Part shown: in pieces, positions 19,870 to 28,293 of the stretch
Numbering within the stretch: the stretch's first letter is position 1
Layout: every line of letters begins with the position of its first letter
Assembly: GCF_014205635.1 (NCBI RefSeq)
Contig: NZ_JACIIV010000009.1
Coordinates: 62,001 to 126,000 of the forward strand
Length of the DNA: 64,000 nt
Direction: 5' to 3'
DNA from: Polymorphobacter multimanifer
GTDB lineage: Bacteria; Pseudomonadota; Alphaproteobacteria; Sphingomonadales; Sphingomonadaceae
Position numbers and translations under genes: made by a program
Notes under the pieces: generated by a model
What the model was told of the DNA's origin: nothing
The model's input: the letters and a program-made list of their open reading frames with translations, nothing else
Databases searched by the model: none

Positions 19870-21152
19870 CAGTTTTTCTCCATTTCGAACTCTGGTCGGC
19901 GATAGGCCTGCAGCACGGCATCGAGCTTCGCTGCCATTGCCAGCAGCGTCACCTCGTCTCCGTGCCGACCGATGAGCTGCACCGCCACCGGCAGCCCATC
20001 ATGATCAACGCCGGACGGCAAGGATAGTGCCGGCACGCCCGCCAGATTGGCGAGGGCGGTGAAATCGGCCTGGTTGACGGGGGCGGACCCATGCCCGAAC
20101 GCCGCCTGCGGGGCGGTGGGCAGCAGCAGCAGATCGGCCTTTTCAAGCGCTGCCAGCACCGCGTCGCGGGCGTGGCTCGCAGCAGCGGCGCCAGCCTGAT
20201 GCAGGGTGAGGGGTGCGGCGGCAGCGAAATCGAGCAGGGCGGCAAAGTCGGGCGAGATGTGCCCCGCGACGCGATCGGCGGCGAAATGGTCCGCGCCTTC
20301 GCGCGCGGCCTCGAGGAAGCCGCCGAGCCGGGCCTTCTTGAAGTCGATCTCGGCAAGCGGCAGCGCTTCGACCGTATGGCCGAGGCCGCGCAGCGCGCGC
20401 TTGGCGGCTTCATAGCCGGCGCGAACGGCAGGCTCCATGGTGGAAGCCTCGACATCGGCGAAGGTGGCGATGCGCGATACAAGACGCGGTGTGCCGAGCG
20501 GCATCATCACTGCCGCCACGGCCGCCAGATCGGCGACCGAGCGCGCCAGCGGGCCGATGCTGTCGAGCCGCGCGCAGAGATAGGCCAGGCCGCGCTCGTC
20601 GAGCAGGCCATTGCTCGGCTTGAGGCCGTAGATGCCGTTGTACGCCGCCGGGATGCGCACCGAGCCGAGCGTGTCGGTGCCGAGCGCCACCGTGCACAGC
20701 CCGGCCGCGACGGCTGCCCCCGAGCCGCCGCTCGAACCGCCGGGGGTGCGGCCGCGGCGATGCGGGTTTTCGGTGCGGCCGTGAAAGGGATTGTCGGTGG
20801 TGGCGCCGAGGGCGGCCTCGTGCATGTTGACGTGGCCGAGGATGATGGCCCCTGCGGCGCGCAGGGCGGCGACCATGGCGGCGTCCTCGGTGGCGGGCAT
20901 GGTGCGTCCCGCGACCCCGGCGGTGGTGACCAGCCCGGCGACATCGATGTTGGCTTTCACGCCGATGGTGACGCCGCGCAGGGGCAACGGCATGCCCGCC
21001 GTGAGGCGCGCGCCAGCCCGAGCGCCCTGGGCGTCGACTGCCGTGAAGGCCTTGAGCGCCGGATTCAGCGCTGCGATGCGGGCGAGTTGGTGCTCGACCA
21101 CGGCCACCGGGTCAGCGCTCGCCAGTTCCGCAACGCCCAACCAGTGCATCAC
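19869..21152 (-). CDS. Amidase signature family protein
   Basis: The 427-residue protein has the Ser-cisSer-Lys triad of amidases: Lys66 in GVKANID, the Gly/Ser-rich signature GGSSGGSGAAVAAG with Ser140, and the nucleophile Ser164 in TDTLGSVRIPAA. The Leu before the Gly-Ser pair, where most amidases have Gly or Ala, is unusual. It hydrolyses an amide or a related C-N bond; which one is unknown. It overlaps the ligase gene by four bases (ATGA) and the HapK-like gene by one, so it is translationally coupled to both. Confidence 0.92.
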   Translation of the reverse strand: MMHWLGVAELASADPVAVVEHQLARIAALNPALKAFTAVDAQGARAGARLTAGMPLPLRGVTIGVKANIDVAGLVTTAGVAGRTMPATEDAAMVAALRAAGAIILGHVNMHEAALGATTDNPFHGRTENPHRRGRTPGGSSGGSGAAVAAGLCTVALGTDTLGSVRIPAAYNGIYGLKPSNGLLDERGLAYLCARLDSIGPLARSVADLAAVAAVMMPLGTPRLVSRIATFADVEASTMEPAVRAGYEAAKRALRGLGHTVEALPLAEIDFKKARLGGFLEAAREGADHFAADRVAGHISPDFAALLDFAAAAPLTLHQAGAAAASHARDAVLAALEKADLLLLPTAPQAAFGHGSAPVNQADFTALANLAGVPALSLPSGVDHDGLPVAVQLIGRHGDEVTLLAMAAKLDAVLQAYRRPEFEMEKN

Positions 21153-22516
21153 GGCTTGCGCTCGTCGATCAGCCGGATCGGCTTTTGCCGCACGTCGATC
21201 TGCGTTGCCGCTGCGGTGCCGCCCGGCGGCATCAGCGCCACCGCCACCTCCACACCGAGCCCCGCGCGGAGCAGCACCACCAGCGGTGCCGTGTCACTCG
21301 CGGGATCGCGATGCTCCAGCGTCACTGTCATGCCGTCACTGCGCATGTGGCAGACATATTCGCCGGTCAGCTCCGGGCGGTTCTCGATGAGTGCGCCGAT
21401 TGCATGCGGGAAGACGTTGATTCCCTTGAGCTTCACCATATTGTCCGAGCGACCGAGGAAGCCCTCGATGCGCCGGAACGGGATGCCATGGACATTGCTG
21501 TCGGTGCGGAAGGCCGACACATCATGGGTGTTGAAGCGGATGCACGGCGCCACGTCATCCTTGTAGAGGCAGGTGACGACCATGTCGCCCTTCTGGCCCG
21601 CCGGCACGGGTGCGCCCGAATCGACGTCGCAGAGCTCGAGATATTGCGCGTCTTCCCACACATACAGCCCGTCGCGCTCGGGGCCTTCGCCGGCGATGCA
21701 GCCGGTGTCCCCCACCCCGTACCAGTCGAACGCCCTGGCGCCGCCCCAGGCGTCTTCCACGCCGCGCCTGTCCTCGGTGCCGAGATGGCCGATGATCATG
21801 CGCAGTTTGATGTGCTCGCCGGGGATCAGCCCTTCGTCGCGCGCCACCTCGGCGAGTTTGCGGATATAGTCGATGAACCCGACCGCCACGGACGCGCCGA
21901 AATCGGCCATCAGCCGCACCTGCGCCGCCGAGCGCGTCTCGATGCCGGTGCCGGCACTCATGAAGACGGCGTTGGTGAAATGCGCATAGGCCTCGCGGAT
22001 GTAGTGGCCGCCATTGATCATGCCATGGCCATAGACGCTGTGGACGACGTCGCCGTCGGCCAGCCCCTGCCAGAGCGCCATGCGGCCCACGAGGAGGTTG
22101 CCGACCTCGCGGCCGCGCGGGCCGAAGAGCAGCACTTGCGGCTTGCCGGTGGTGCCGCTGGTGGTGTGGAGGATGGCCGGGGAGGTGCCGACGCCGCCGG
22201 GCAGCCCATGAAAATCCCCGAACGGCGGGTGCGCGGCGATCGAGGCCATGAGATCGGCCTTGTCGTAGGTCGGCAGCCTGGCAATGTCGTCGAGGCTGCG
22301 GATATCGCCGGGCTCGATGCCCCTGGCGCCCCAGAGCCGCTGATAGAAGGGCACCGTCCAGCCCCTGGCCATGAGCCTTGTGAATTGCGCCTCCTGCACG
22401 CTCCGAAGCTGGTCGCTGGACATGGCCTTGTAGGTGCGGAGGAAATCGGTCCCGAGCGGATATTGGCGGAGCAGCCCCGGCACATCGGCGAGTGCGAAAT
22501 ATTCGGGACGGGTCAT
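21149..22516 (-). CDS. PaaK-like adenylate-forming enzyme (phenylacetate-CoA ligase family)
   Basis: The 455-residue enzyme carries the AMP-binding loop TSGTTGKP at 119-126, YGVGDTG in the middle, and the hinge/C-domain motif GRSDNMVKLKGINVFPHAI, all typical of phenylacetate-CoA ligases. It should activate a carboxylic acid with ATP, giving a CoA thioester. The C-terminal segment QKPIRLIDERKP contains a lysine that may be the catalytic one. It overlaps PrpD-like gene 2 and the amidase gene by four bases each. The acid it activates is not known; the context does not include other paa genes. Confidence 0.9.
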   Translation of the reverse strand: MTRPEYFALADVPGLLRQYPLGTDFLRTYKAMSSDQLRSVQEAQFTRLMARGWTVPFYQRLWGARGIEPGDIRSLDDIARLPTYDKADLMASIAAHPPFGDFHGLPGGVGTSPAILHTTSGTTGKPQVLLFGPRGREVGNLLVGRMALWQGLADGDVVHSVYGHGMINGGHYIREAYAHFTNAVFMSAGTGIETRSAAQVRLMADFGASVAVGFIDYIRKLAEVARDEGLIPGEHIKLRMIIGHLGTEDRRGVEDAWGGARAFDWYGVGDTGCIAGEGPERDGLYVWEDAQYLELCDVDSGAPVPAGQKGDMVVTCLYKDDVAPCIRFNTHDVSAFRTDSNVHGIPFRRIEGFLGRSDNMVKLKGINVFPHAIGALIENRPELTGEYVCHMRSDGMTVTLEHRDPASDTAPLVVLLRAGLGVEVAVALMPPGGTAAATQIDVRQKPIRLIDERKP

Positions 22517-23787
22517 GCGGTGGCTCCGGTCAGCAGGGTGAGCGGGTCAGTCGGCGCAGGCGGCACCAGTGCGAGGCTATGCGCGAAGTCGATCTTGGCG
22601 CGGTGCTGCATCCGGGTGAGCGGGTTGGCAGGGCTGCCGAGGGTGGCGGGAACCTCGATTGTTCGCTCGCCGCCACCGGCCAGGCCGAGAACGATGCGCT
22701 GCGGCGCGAGGGCGTTGGGATCGGGGTTTCCGTCAACGATGATTGCAAGCCGTGCGCCGAGCGCCCGAAGCGCTGGATCGGCGAAATTTTCGCGGGTGAA
22801 GCGGCGCGGGTCGATATGGCCGTCGGTCAGCATCACCGCCACGAGGAAAGGCAGGCAGAGCCGCGCATAGGCCGGGCTCATGTCCGGCACCCAGGGTCGG
22901 CCGACCAGCCGGGCGACGAGCGGCGGCACTTCGGCACGGATGCTCTTGAGGTCGCTGGCTGAGAGGCCTTCCAGTGCTGACAAGACGGCATGGCTGGCGC
23001 GGCCGCTTGGCCAGGGCTTGATGCTGATTTCCGGAATGCGCCAGCTTTCCCCCAAAGTCGCCAGCAGCGGGGCTGGATCACCCTGGTCGAACAGCGGAAA
23101 ATAGCCGAACGGGCCGGTGAGCGCATCATGCGGCCCCGGCAGGCCGGCGGCGACGAGATCGACCGTGGTGATCGCGGCGCGGGCGGCATTGGCGATTTGC
23201 AGCGGCAATGCCAGCGCGCCTTCGACATGCGCCTGCATCGTGCCCGCCACCTGCGCATGGGCGAGGCCCAGCACATCGCCGAAGCGGTCGCGCGGCAGGC
23301 CTGCCAGCCGCGCACAGGCGAGGGCGGCGCCGATCAACCCCGCCGTGGCCGGGCGGAAGAATTTGAGCGGCGAGGTGGCCGCCACGCCGAGCAGGCAGGC
23401 GATTTCGACGCCGACCACAACCGCTTCGAGCGCAGCTTCGCGCGAGGCCCGCCGATGGTGCGCGACGGCGTGCACCGCTGCCGTCACCACGCTCATCGCA
23501 TGGACGACCGCCCGCTCGTGCACGGCATCCCATTCGAGGCAGTGGATCTGGAACGCGTTGACGAACGCAGCACTGGCTGCCGGCAACCGATCCGGGCGCC
23601 CGAGCACCGGAACGGCATCGCCGGCGCCCCAGCCGCGCGCCGCCACGAGCACGCCTTCCGCGCCGGGCGCGGTCGCCCCCGCCGCCCCCACCGCCAGCGT
23701 GTCTTCCAGAAGCATGAGTGTTGCCGCGCGCACGGCGGGCGGCAGCAGCAGCGGGCCTTGCGCGAAATCGAGCAACGCTACGGTCAC
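22513..23787 (-). CDS. MmgE/PrpD family protein, second of a tandem pair
   Basis: The 424-residue protein has the MmgE/PrpD pattern: CLEWDAVHERAVVH in the active-site region, GTMQAHVEGALALPLQIANAA (the MQ-x-EG type), and ISIKPWPSGRASHAV with the conserved His. Members are 2-methylcitrate dehydratase, cis-aconitate decarboxylase and iminodisuccinate epimerase. I set the start at GTG 23787, because it overlaps the previous gene's stop by four bases (GTGA) and the family N-terminus fits; the longer open frame upstream is only a shadow. It overlaps the ligase start by four bases. Confidence 0.88.
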   Translation of the reverse strand: MTVALLDFAQGPLLLPPAVRAATLMLLEDTLAVGAAGATAPGAEGVLVAARGWGAGDAVPVLGRPDRLPAASAAFVNAFQIHCLEWDAVHERAVVHAMSVVTAAVHAVAHHRRASREAALEAVVVGVEIACLLGVAATSPLKFFRPATAGLIGAALACARLAGLPRDRFGDVLGLAHAQVAGTMQAHVEGALALPLQIANAARAAITTVDLVAAGLPGPHDALTGPFGYFPLFDQGDPAPLLATLGESWRIPEISIKPWPSGRASHAVLSALEGLSASDLKSIRAEVPPLVARLVGRPWVPDMSPAYARLCLPFLVAVMLTDGHIDPRRFTRENFADPALRALGARLAIIVDGNPDPNALAPQRIVLGLAGGGERTIEVPATLGSPANPLTRMQHRAKIDFAHSLALVPPAPTDPLTLLTGATA

Positions 23788-25037
23788 AACCAGCGCACCA
23801 GCAGCGCCAGCAGAGCGTCGACGGACGCCGCCGCCTCGGCAGCCTCGGCCTCTTCCGGCGGCAGACCGCCCCATGCCAGCAACCTGCGCAGCTTCGCGGC
23901 ATGGCCTGCAGCATCGAGCGGCGCCTCGGGGTCGCCCCAGGCATCGCGCACCTCGGCCGCAGCGCCGCCGGCGAGCACCCGCGCGCCGAAATGCGCCGGA
24001 TAGGCGGTATCGAAACCGGGGGCGCTGCGACAGATGACCCGCGCCCGCACCGCCGCAATCGCCGGGTCGACGATGGCGGCCGGCTCGAAATCCGCCAGCA
24101 TCGGGCGGCCGCGGACCGCCACCACCGCCACCGCATGCTGGAGCGAGAATTTGGCCTCGCCGCTGGTCCGAGGGACAGCCTGGTCGCAAAAGGCAAGCGC
24201 GTCGCCATAGCTTTCGACCATGATCGGCCCCTCGGCGAGCGCGCCGGGCGGCAGTTTCAGCGCGGCATCGATCGTCGGATGCGCGTGGCGGCACGCGCCC
24301 CAGGGCTTGAAGCTGACCTCGGCGATGCGCCAACCGCCAGCGTCCACCAGCGCTTCGGGAAGCGGCGTGCGGCACATGGCAGCGAACATCCCCTGCGGGC
24401 CTTCGAGGATGAAGCGCGGCCCTGCCGCCCCGGCGCGCGCCAGCCGCGCATGCCACAGCCCGGCAAGGGCGGCCTGCGCCACATGCACTGCCTTGGTCAT
24501 CGCCGCGGGTTCGTGTCGCACCTGCCACAGCCCGCCGGCGAGCGATCCGGCATGGCCGAGCGCCCAGACCGTCCGCTCCTCATCGAGCCCGAAGATCGAT
24601 GCGGCCGCCGCCGCGGCGCCGAAGTGCCCGGCAGTCGCGGTCGGGTGCCAGTGTGCGTAATGATGATCGTCGAGTGCGCGACCGAGCCGGATCATCGCTT
24701 CATAGCCGCGCACCGCGCCGTCGAGCAGGGCATCGAAGCTGGCCCCCGTCTCGCGCGCGGCGGAAAGCGCTGCCGGCCAGACCACCGGGCCGGGGTGCAA
24801 CCGCCCCAGCCGGTCAACATCATCCATCTCAAGCACATTGCCGAGCAGGGCCGCTCGGGTGAGCAGGTCCGGCTCTGCCGCCGCCACCGGCCAGACGGCG
24901 CTTGCCTTGCCGCCCGCCACGCACCCGAGCCAATCGAGCAGATGCAGCCGCGCCCTCGCGCGCGCGCTGCCATCGACCGGGCGCGCCAGCAGCGCTGCCA
25001 GCCCCTCGGTCGATGATTGCAGCGCCGTTCCGCTCAT
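23784..25037 (-). CDS. MmgE/PrpD family protein, first of a tandem pair
   Basis: The 417-residue protein begins MSGTALQSSTEG and shows MmgE/PrpD landmarks: LEMDDVDRLGRLHPGPVV (the DD and HPG elements), AMTKAVHVAQAALAG with the Lys-x(2)-His segment, and FKPWGACRHAHPTIDAA with the late catalytic His. It belongs to a different branch from its neighbour, with which it shares the fold but little obvious sequence. The start at 25037 leaves a 102-base gap to the divergent GntR gene. As first gene of the operon it should be directly under that regulator. Confidence 0.88.
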   Translation of the reverse strand: MSGTALQSSTEGLAALLARPVDGSARARARLHLLDWLGCVAGGKASAVWPVAAAEPDLLTRAALLGNVLEMDDVDRLGRLHPGPVVWPAALSAARETGASFDALLDGAVRGYEAMIRLGRALDDHHYAHWHPTATAGHFGAAAAAASIFGLDEERTVWALGHAGSLAGGLWQVRHEPAAMTKAVHVAQAALAGLWHARLARAGAAGPRFILEGPQGMFAAMCRTPLPEALVDAGGWRIAEVSFKPWGACRHAHPTIDAALKLPPGALAEGPIMVESYGDALAFCDQAVPRTSGEAKFSLQHAVAVVAVRGRPMLADFEPAAIVDPAIAAVRARVICRSAPGFDTAYPAHFGARVLAGGAAAEVRDAWGDPEAPLDAAGHAAKLRRLLAWGGLPPEEAEAAEAAASVDALLALLVRWL

Positions 25038-25050
25038 GCCTCTCCGTTGC

Positions 25051-25071
25051 TTGCGCAAAATTTGTCCGGAC
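25051..25071. promoter_or_regulatory. Candidate GntR operator region
   Basis: The 102-base divergent gap between the MmgE/PrpD operon and the GntR gene contains two short perfect palindromes, TTGCGCAA at 25051-25058 and GTCCGGAC at 25064-25071. HutC-type regulators bind short inverted repeats in such places. Binding is only inferred. Confidence 0.4.
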
Positions 25072-25139
25072 TTATTGCGGATATGCGCGGCATCAATCAA
25101 GGTGCACCATCCTCGGGGCGAACAACGGACACAAGAACC

Positions 25140-25865
25140 ATGGGACGACCAGCTGGCGGTGAACCCCGCTACGCACAGGTGGCGGCGGATTTGAGAGCGG
25201 CGATCCAGGCCGGCGATTTCGGCGAGGGCGCGCAGTTGCCGACGGAGAATGCCCTGTGCGAACGCTATGGCATCTCGCGCTTCACGGTGCGCGAGGCGCT
25301 CCGCCGGTTGCAGGCGGAAGGGCTGATCCGCCGCCGCCGCGGCTCGGGCACCATTGTCGCCAGCCCTGACCAGGTGCTGCGGCAGCCGCTCTCCGATGTG
25401 GCGGAGCTGCTGCAATATGCCGCCGAATCGGAATTCCAGTTCAAGGATTGCGGCACCATCACGCTGTCCGGACCTCGCGCCGAGGAGCTTGGCGTCGCCG
25501 GCGGCAGCCAGTGGCTGCACCTGACCGGGCTGCGGCGGATGAGCCCTGGCGGCGCTGCGGTCGCAGTCACCGAAGTGTACATCAATCCGGCGCTCGCAGC
25601 GCATGTGCCCGGGCTGCGGCCGGGGCCGGAAACCCTGTTCCAGCAGCTCGCGCGCGCCGGCGGATTTCGGGTAAGGCAAGTCGTGCAGAACATCAGCGCC
25701 ATGGCAGCGGGCAATGCCGAAGCCGCAGCCCTTGGCATCGCTCGACGCGCGCCAGTGTTGCGGATCGTGCGCGTCTATTCCGACGAGAACGGCCGGGTTG
25801 TGGAGATTTCGGTGTCGTCGCACCCAGGCGATCGCTTCACCTATTCGATGCACATCGACCAGTAA
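25140..25865 (+). CDS. GntR family transcriptional regulator with UTRA domain
   Basis: The 241-residue protein has a winged helix-turn-helix at about residues 10 to 75 (YAQVAADLRAAI, LPTENALCERYGISRFTVRE, RRRRGSGTIV) and a UTRA effector domain after residue 95, placing it in the HutC subfamily. ATG 25140 is chosen because it opens exactly at the DNA-binding domain; the frame upstream covers the promoter region. It is transcribed away from the seven-gene MmgE/PrpD operon and very probably controls it in response to a pathway metabolite. Confidence 0.92.
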   Translation: MGRPAGGEPRYAQVAADLRAAIQAGDFGEGAQLPTENALCERYGISRFTVREALRRLQAEGLIRRRRGSGTIVASPDQVLRQPLSDVAELLQYAAESEFQFKDCGTITLSGPRAEELGVAGGSQWLHLTGLRRMSPGGAAVAVTEVYINPALAAHVPGLRPGPETLFQQLARAGGFRVRQVVQNISAMAAGNAEAAALGIARRAPVLRIVRVYSDENGRVVEISVSSHPGDRFTYSMHIDQ

Positions 25866-25944
25866 GCCGCGTGCAGCGTTTGTTCATTTGCCCGCCACGC
25901 CTGATGCACTACAACCTTTCCAGAATGGCTTGAGGAGTGGGTTG

Positions 25945-26472
25945 ATGCGTGTGTTGGTGGTGATGGTGCTGGCCCTGGCCACGACACCAGCAGCGGCCCA
26001 GGAGGCGCGGCCCGTCAAGGGGCCACCGGTGCCCGTGGACGCGCCAGCGCCGGAACGCGCCACCACCGAGACGATCACGACGCAAACGCCCGCTGGCGGT
26101 GCCGTGCGTTCGACCCTCAAGCCGGTCGGGGATCCGGGCGATGGTACCCAGCCTCGCCAGCGGCTTGTTACCGTGTTCGGCACCGAGCCATGCCCCAAGC
26201 CGACATCGCCCGACGAGGTGGTGGTCTGCGCCCGGCTTCCCGAGTCGGAAATCTACCGCATCCCCACCCCGCTCAGGCAGGCTGAACGCCGCGGCAATCC
26301 CTTCGAGGAGAACCGCGCACTGATGGTGCAGGATGTCGCAGGCGGGGGCATCGGCAGTTGCTCGGCCGTGGGTGCCGGGGGCGCCGTGGGCTGCAATCGC
26401 AACCAGGTCGATGCCTGGGCGCGCGACCGTGCCGGGCGCATGGGCACCGAAGAGGAAATCCCCCGCCAGTAA
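25945..26472 (+). CDS. Secreted protein of unknown function with a PCPKPTSPDEVVVCAR motif
   Basis: The 175-residue protein has a signal peptide (MRVLVVMVLALATTPAAAQ) and then a Pro/Thr-rich low-complexity stretch. The second half holds PCPKPTSPDEVVVCARLPE, then SEIYRIPTPLR, a pattern I associate with sphingomonad exported proteins of unknown function. Two later cysteines (GSCSAVGAGGAVGCN) could pair with the two earlier ones. The start is supported by GAGGAG eight bases upstream (TGAGGAGTGGGTTG then ATG). The stop codon lies within the loop of a terminator hairpin. Confidence 0.8.
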   Translation: MRVLVVMVLALATTPAAAQEARPVKGPPVPVDAPAPERATTETITTQTPAGGAVRSTLKPVGDPGDGTQPRQRLVTVFGTEPCPKPTSPDEVVVCARLPESEIYRIPTPLRQAERRGNPFEENRALMVQDVAGGGIGSCSAVGAGGAVGCNRNQVDAWARDRAGRMGTEEEIPRQ

Positions 26473-26481
26473 TGGCGGGGG
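26460..26481. terminator. Bidirectional terminator-like hairpin
   Basis: CCCCCGCCA at 26460-26468 pairs with TGGCGGGGG at 26473-26481 around a GTAA loop, with extra GGAA/TTCC complementarity outside. It separates two convergent genes. The TAA stop of the plus-strand gene is inside the loop. No T-run follows, so termination is inferred. Confidence 0.6.
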
Positions 26482-26490
26482 TTCCTGACA

Positions 26491-27195
26491 TCAGCGACCG
26501 GGACGAACCGTCGGGGTCATTTCCGGACGCGCCGGATCGAATTTCACCCGCACCGTCTCGCCGCTGTTGCCGGGGAAGTTGGTGAAGATTGCCGTCACCA
26601 GATTCGGGACGAGCCGGGTAAGGTTGTTCGAGCTGCTCACGGTTTCGGCGCGGCCTTCGAAAAGGCTGGTCTTGTCGGCATTGCGCTCGATCTTGATCGC
26701 CACGGCGGAATTATACTGCGTCACCGAATAGACATCGTTGCCGCCCCAGCCGCCACCACCGAAGCCACCACCCCAACCACCGAAGCCGCCGCCCCAGCCG
26801 CCGAAGCCACCGCCCCAACCGCCAAAGCCACCGCCCCAATAGGGGTTCCAGCCCCAGCCGGGGCCAAAGCCACCCCAACCGCCGAAGCCGGGGCGGGTGC
26901 GGATCTGCTCACGCGGTGCGCCCACGGTATAATCGAGCTTGACGGTGAGTGCAGCAGCGCCAGGACTCTGTGCTTCGGTGTAACCATTGGCGACAAGCTT
27001 CTGCCGCACGAGACTGGCGTATGTTGCAAATTCGAGCCCGCCGACATTCTCCTTGTCGCGCGGCTCGATCACGAACGTCTGGCCGCCGGGGGGCGGCAGC
27101 TGCTGGAAGCGCGCAACACGCGCTTCAAAAGTAGGGGCGCAACCGGCGAGAAGTGCCAGCGCTGCGAGCGGCATCAGCTTGGTCGTACGCGACAT
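26491..27195 (-). CDS. DUF4136 lipoprotein with Gly/Trp-rich repeats
   Basis: The 234-residue protein has a lipobox (LLAGC, Cys19), so it is lipid-anchored in the envelope. The DUF4136 features are the FVIEPRDKENVGGLEFATYASLVRQKL-like beginning (residues about 41-67) and the C-terminal NNLTRLVPNLVTAIFTNFPG. Between them, residues 103 to 152 are a Gly/Trp/Phe insertion built from GGGFGGW units. The function of DUF4136 lipoproteins is unknown. It is monocistronic and convergent with the previous gene. Confidence 0.85.
   Translation of the reverse strand: MSRTTKLMPLAALALLAGCAPTFEARVARFQQLPPPGGQTFVIEPRDKENVGGLEFATYASLVRQKLVANGYTEAQSPGAAALTVKLDYTVGAPREQIRTRPGFGGWGGFGPGWGWNPYWGGGFGGWGGGFGGWGGGFGGWGGGFGGGGWGGNDVYSVTQYNSAVAIKIERNADKTSLFEGRAETVSSSNNLTRLVPNLVTAIFTNFPGNSGETVRVKFDPARPEMTPTVRPGR
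26752..26835 (-). repeat. 21-base tandem repeat coding for GGGFGGW
   Basis: Three units of GGGFGGW and a fourth GGGFGGG (residues 121 to 148 of the DUF4136 protein) are encoded by in-frame 21-base repeats. Copy number may vary between strains. Confidence 0.8.
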
Positions 27196-27297
27196 GGTGA
27201 GTGTTCCTTGCAGGGAAGTCTGCTCTATAGCCCTGGAGTTACGGGAACCGAAGTGAATTGGCGCTTAACCCGGGCTGTACCTGGGTGTCGCAGGGAC

Positions 27298-28293
27298 TCA
27301 CTCTGCCAGACCGACAGCACGATGCACCTCGGCCAGCACCGGCTCGGCGATCGCGCGCGCCTTGGCAGCACCCGCGGCCAGCACGGCATCGAGCGTCGTC
27401 GCATCGTGGCGCAAGGCGTTGAAGCGTTCGGTGATCGGCGCGATCGTCGCCACCATGAGTTCGGCCAAGGCCGGCTTGAAAGTTCCAAAACCCTGCCCAC
27501 CGCGCTCGGCCAGCACTTGCGCGACGCTCTGCCCGGACAGTGCCGCCATCAACCCCACCAGGTTTGCCGCTTCCGGCCGCCCGGCCAGCCCCGCCGCCTC
27601 GCTCGGCAATGGCTCGGGGTCGGTTTTCGCGCGCTTGATCTTCTGCGCGATCGTATCGGCCGAATCGGTCAAATTGATCCGAGCGGCATCACTGGGGTCG
27701 GACTTGGACATTTTGGCCGAACCATCGCGCAGGCTCATCACGCGCGTGGCCGGTCCCTCGATCACCGGCTCGGGCAACGGAAACAGCTCGACGCCGAAAT
27801 CGTTGTTGAATTTGGCGGCGATGTCGCGCGCCAGTTCGAGGTGCTGCTTCTGGTCCTCGCCCACCGGCACATGCGTCGCCTTGTAGGCCAGGATATCGGC
27901 GGCCTGGAGCACAGGATAGGTGAACAGTCCCACGCTGGCCCCCTCCCGGTCCTTGCCCGACTTTTCCTTGAACTGCGTCATGCGATTCAACCAACCCATC
28001 CGCGCCGTGCACATCAGCACCCAGGCCAGCTCGGCATGCACGCGCACCGCACTCTGGTTGAACAGCACGCAGCGATCCGGATCAAGCCCGGCAGCGATGA
28101 GTGCCGCGGTCATCTCGCGGATGCCGGCGCGCAAGCCTTTCGGCTCCTGCGCCACGGTGATGGCATGGAGATCGACGACGCAGAACAGGCACTCGGCCTC
28201 ATCCTGCATCCGCACCCAATTGCGGATGGCGCCGAGGTAATTGCCCAGATGCAGATTGCCCGTCGGCTGGATGCCCGAGAACACACGCCTCAT
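27298..28293 (-). CDS. trpS: Tryptophanyl-tRNA synthetase
   Basis: The 331-residue class I enzyme charges tRNA-Trp. It starts [21 protein letters not shown], with the HIGH-type motif HLGN at 15-18, and has KMSKSDPSD in the second half. The ATG at 28293 overlaps the murJ stop by four bases (ATGA), so the two are coupled. It ends the secB-murJ-trpS run. Confidence 0.97.
   Translation of the reverse strand: MRRVFSGIQPTGNLHLGNYLGAIRNWVRMQDEAECLFCVVDLHAITVAQEPKGLRAGIREMTAALIAAGLDPDRCVLFNQSAVRVHAELAWVLMCTARMGWLNRMTQFKEKSGKDREGASVGLFTYPVLQAADILAYKATHVPVGEDQKQHLELARDIAAKFNNDFGVELFPLPEPVIEGPATRVMSLRDGSAKMSKSDPSDAARINLTDSADTIAQKIKRAKTDPEPLPSEAAGLAGRPEAANLVGLMAALSGQSVAQVLAERGGQGFGTFKPALAELMVATIAPITERFNALRHDATTLDAVLAAGAAKARAIAEPVLAEVHRAVGLAE

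Noticed and set aside
23784-25853. Longer 689-residue version of MmgE/PrpD-1
   Set aside because: The extra 272 residues run across the divergent promoter and the GntR gene; the family starts near MSGTALQSS.
26752-26835. Regular 21-base repeats considered as a CRISPR array
   Set aside because: The repeats are in frame, have no unique spacers and encode GGGFGGW inside a lipoprotein.
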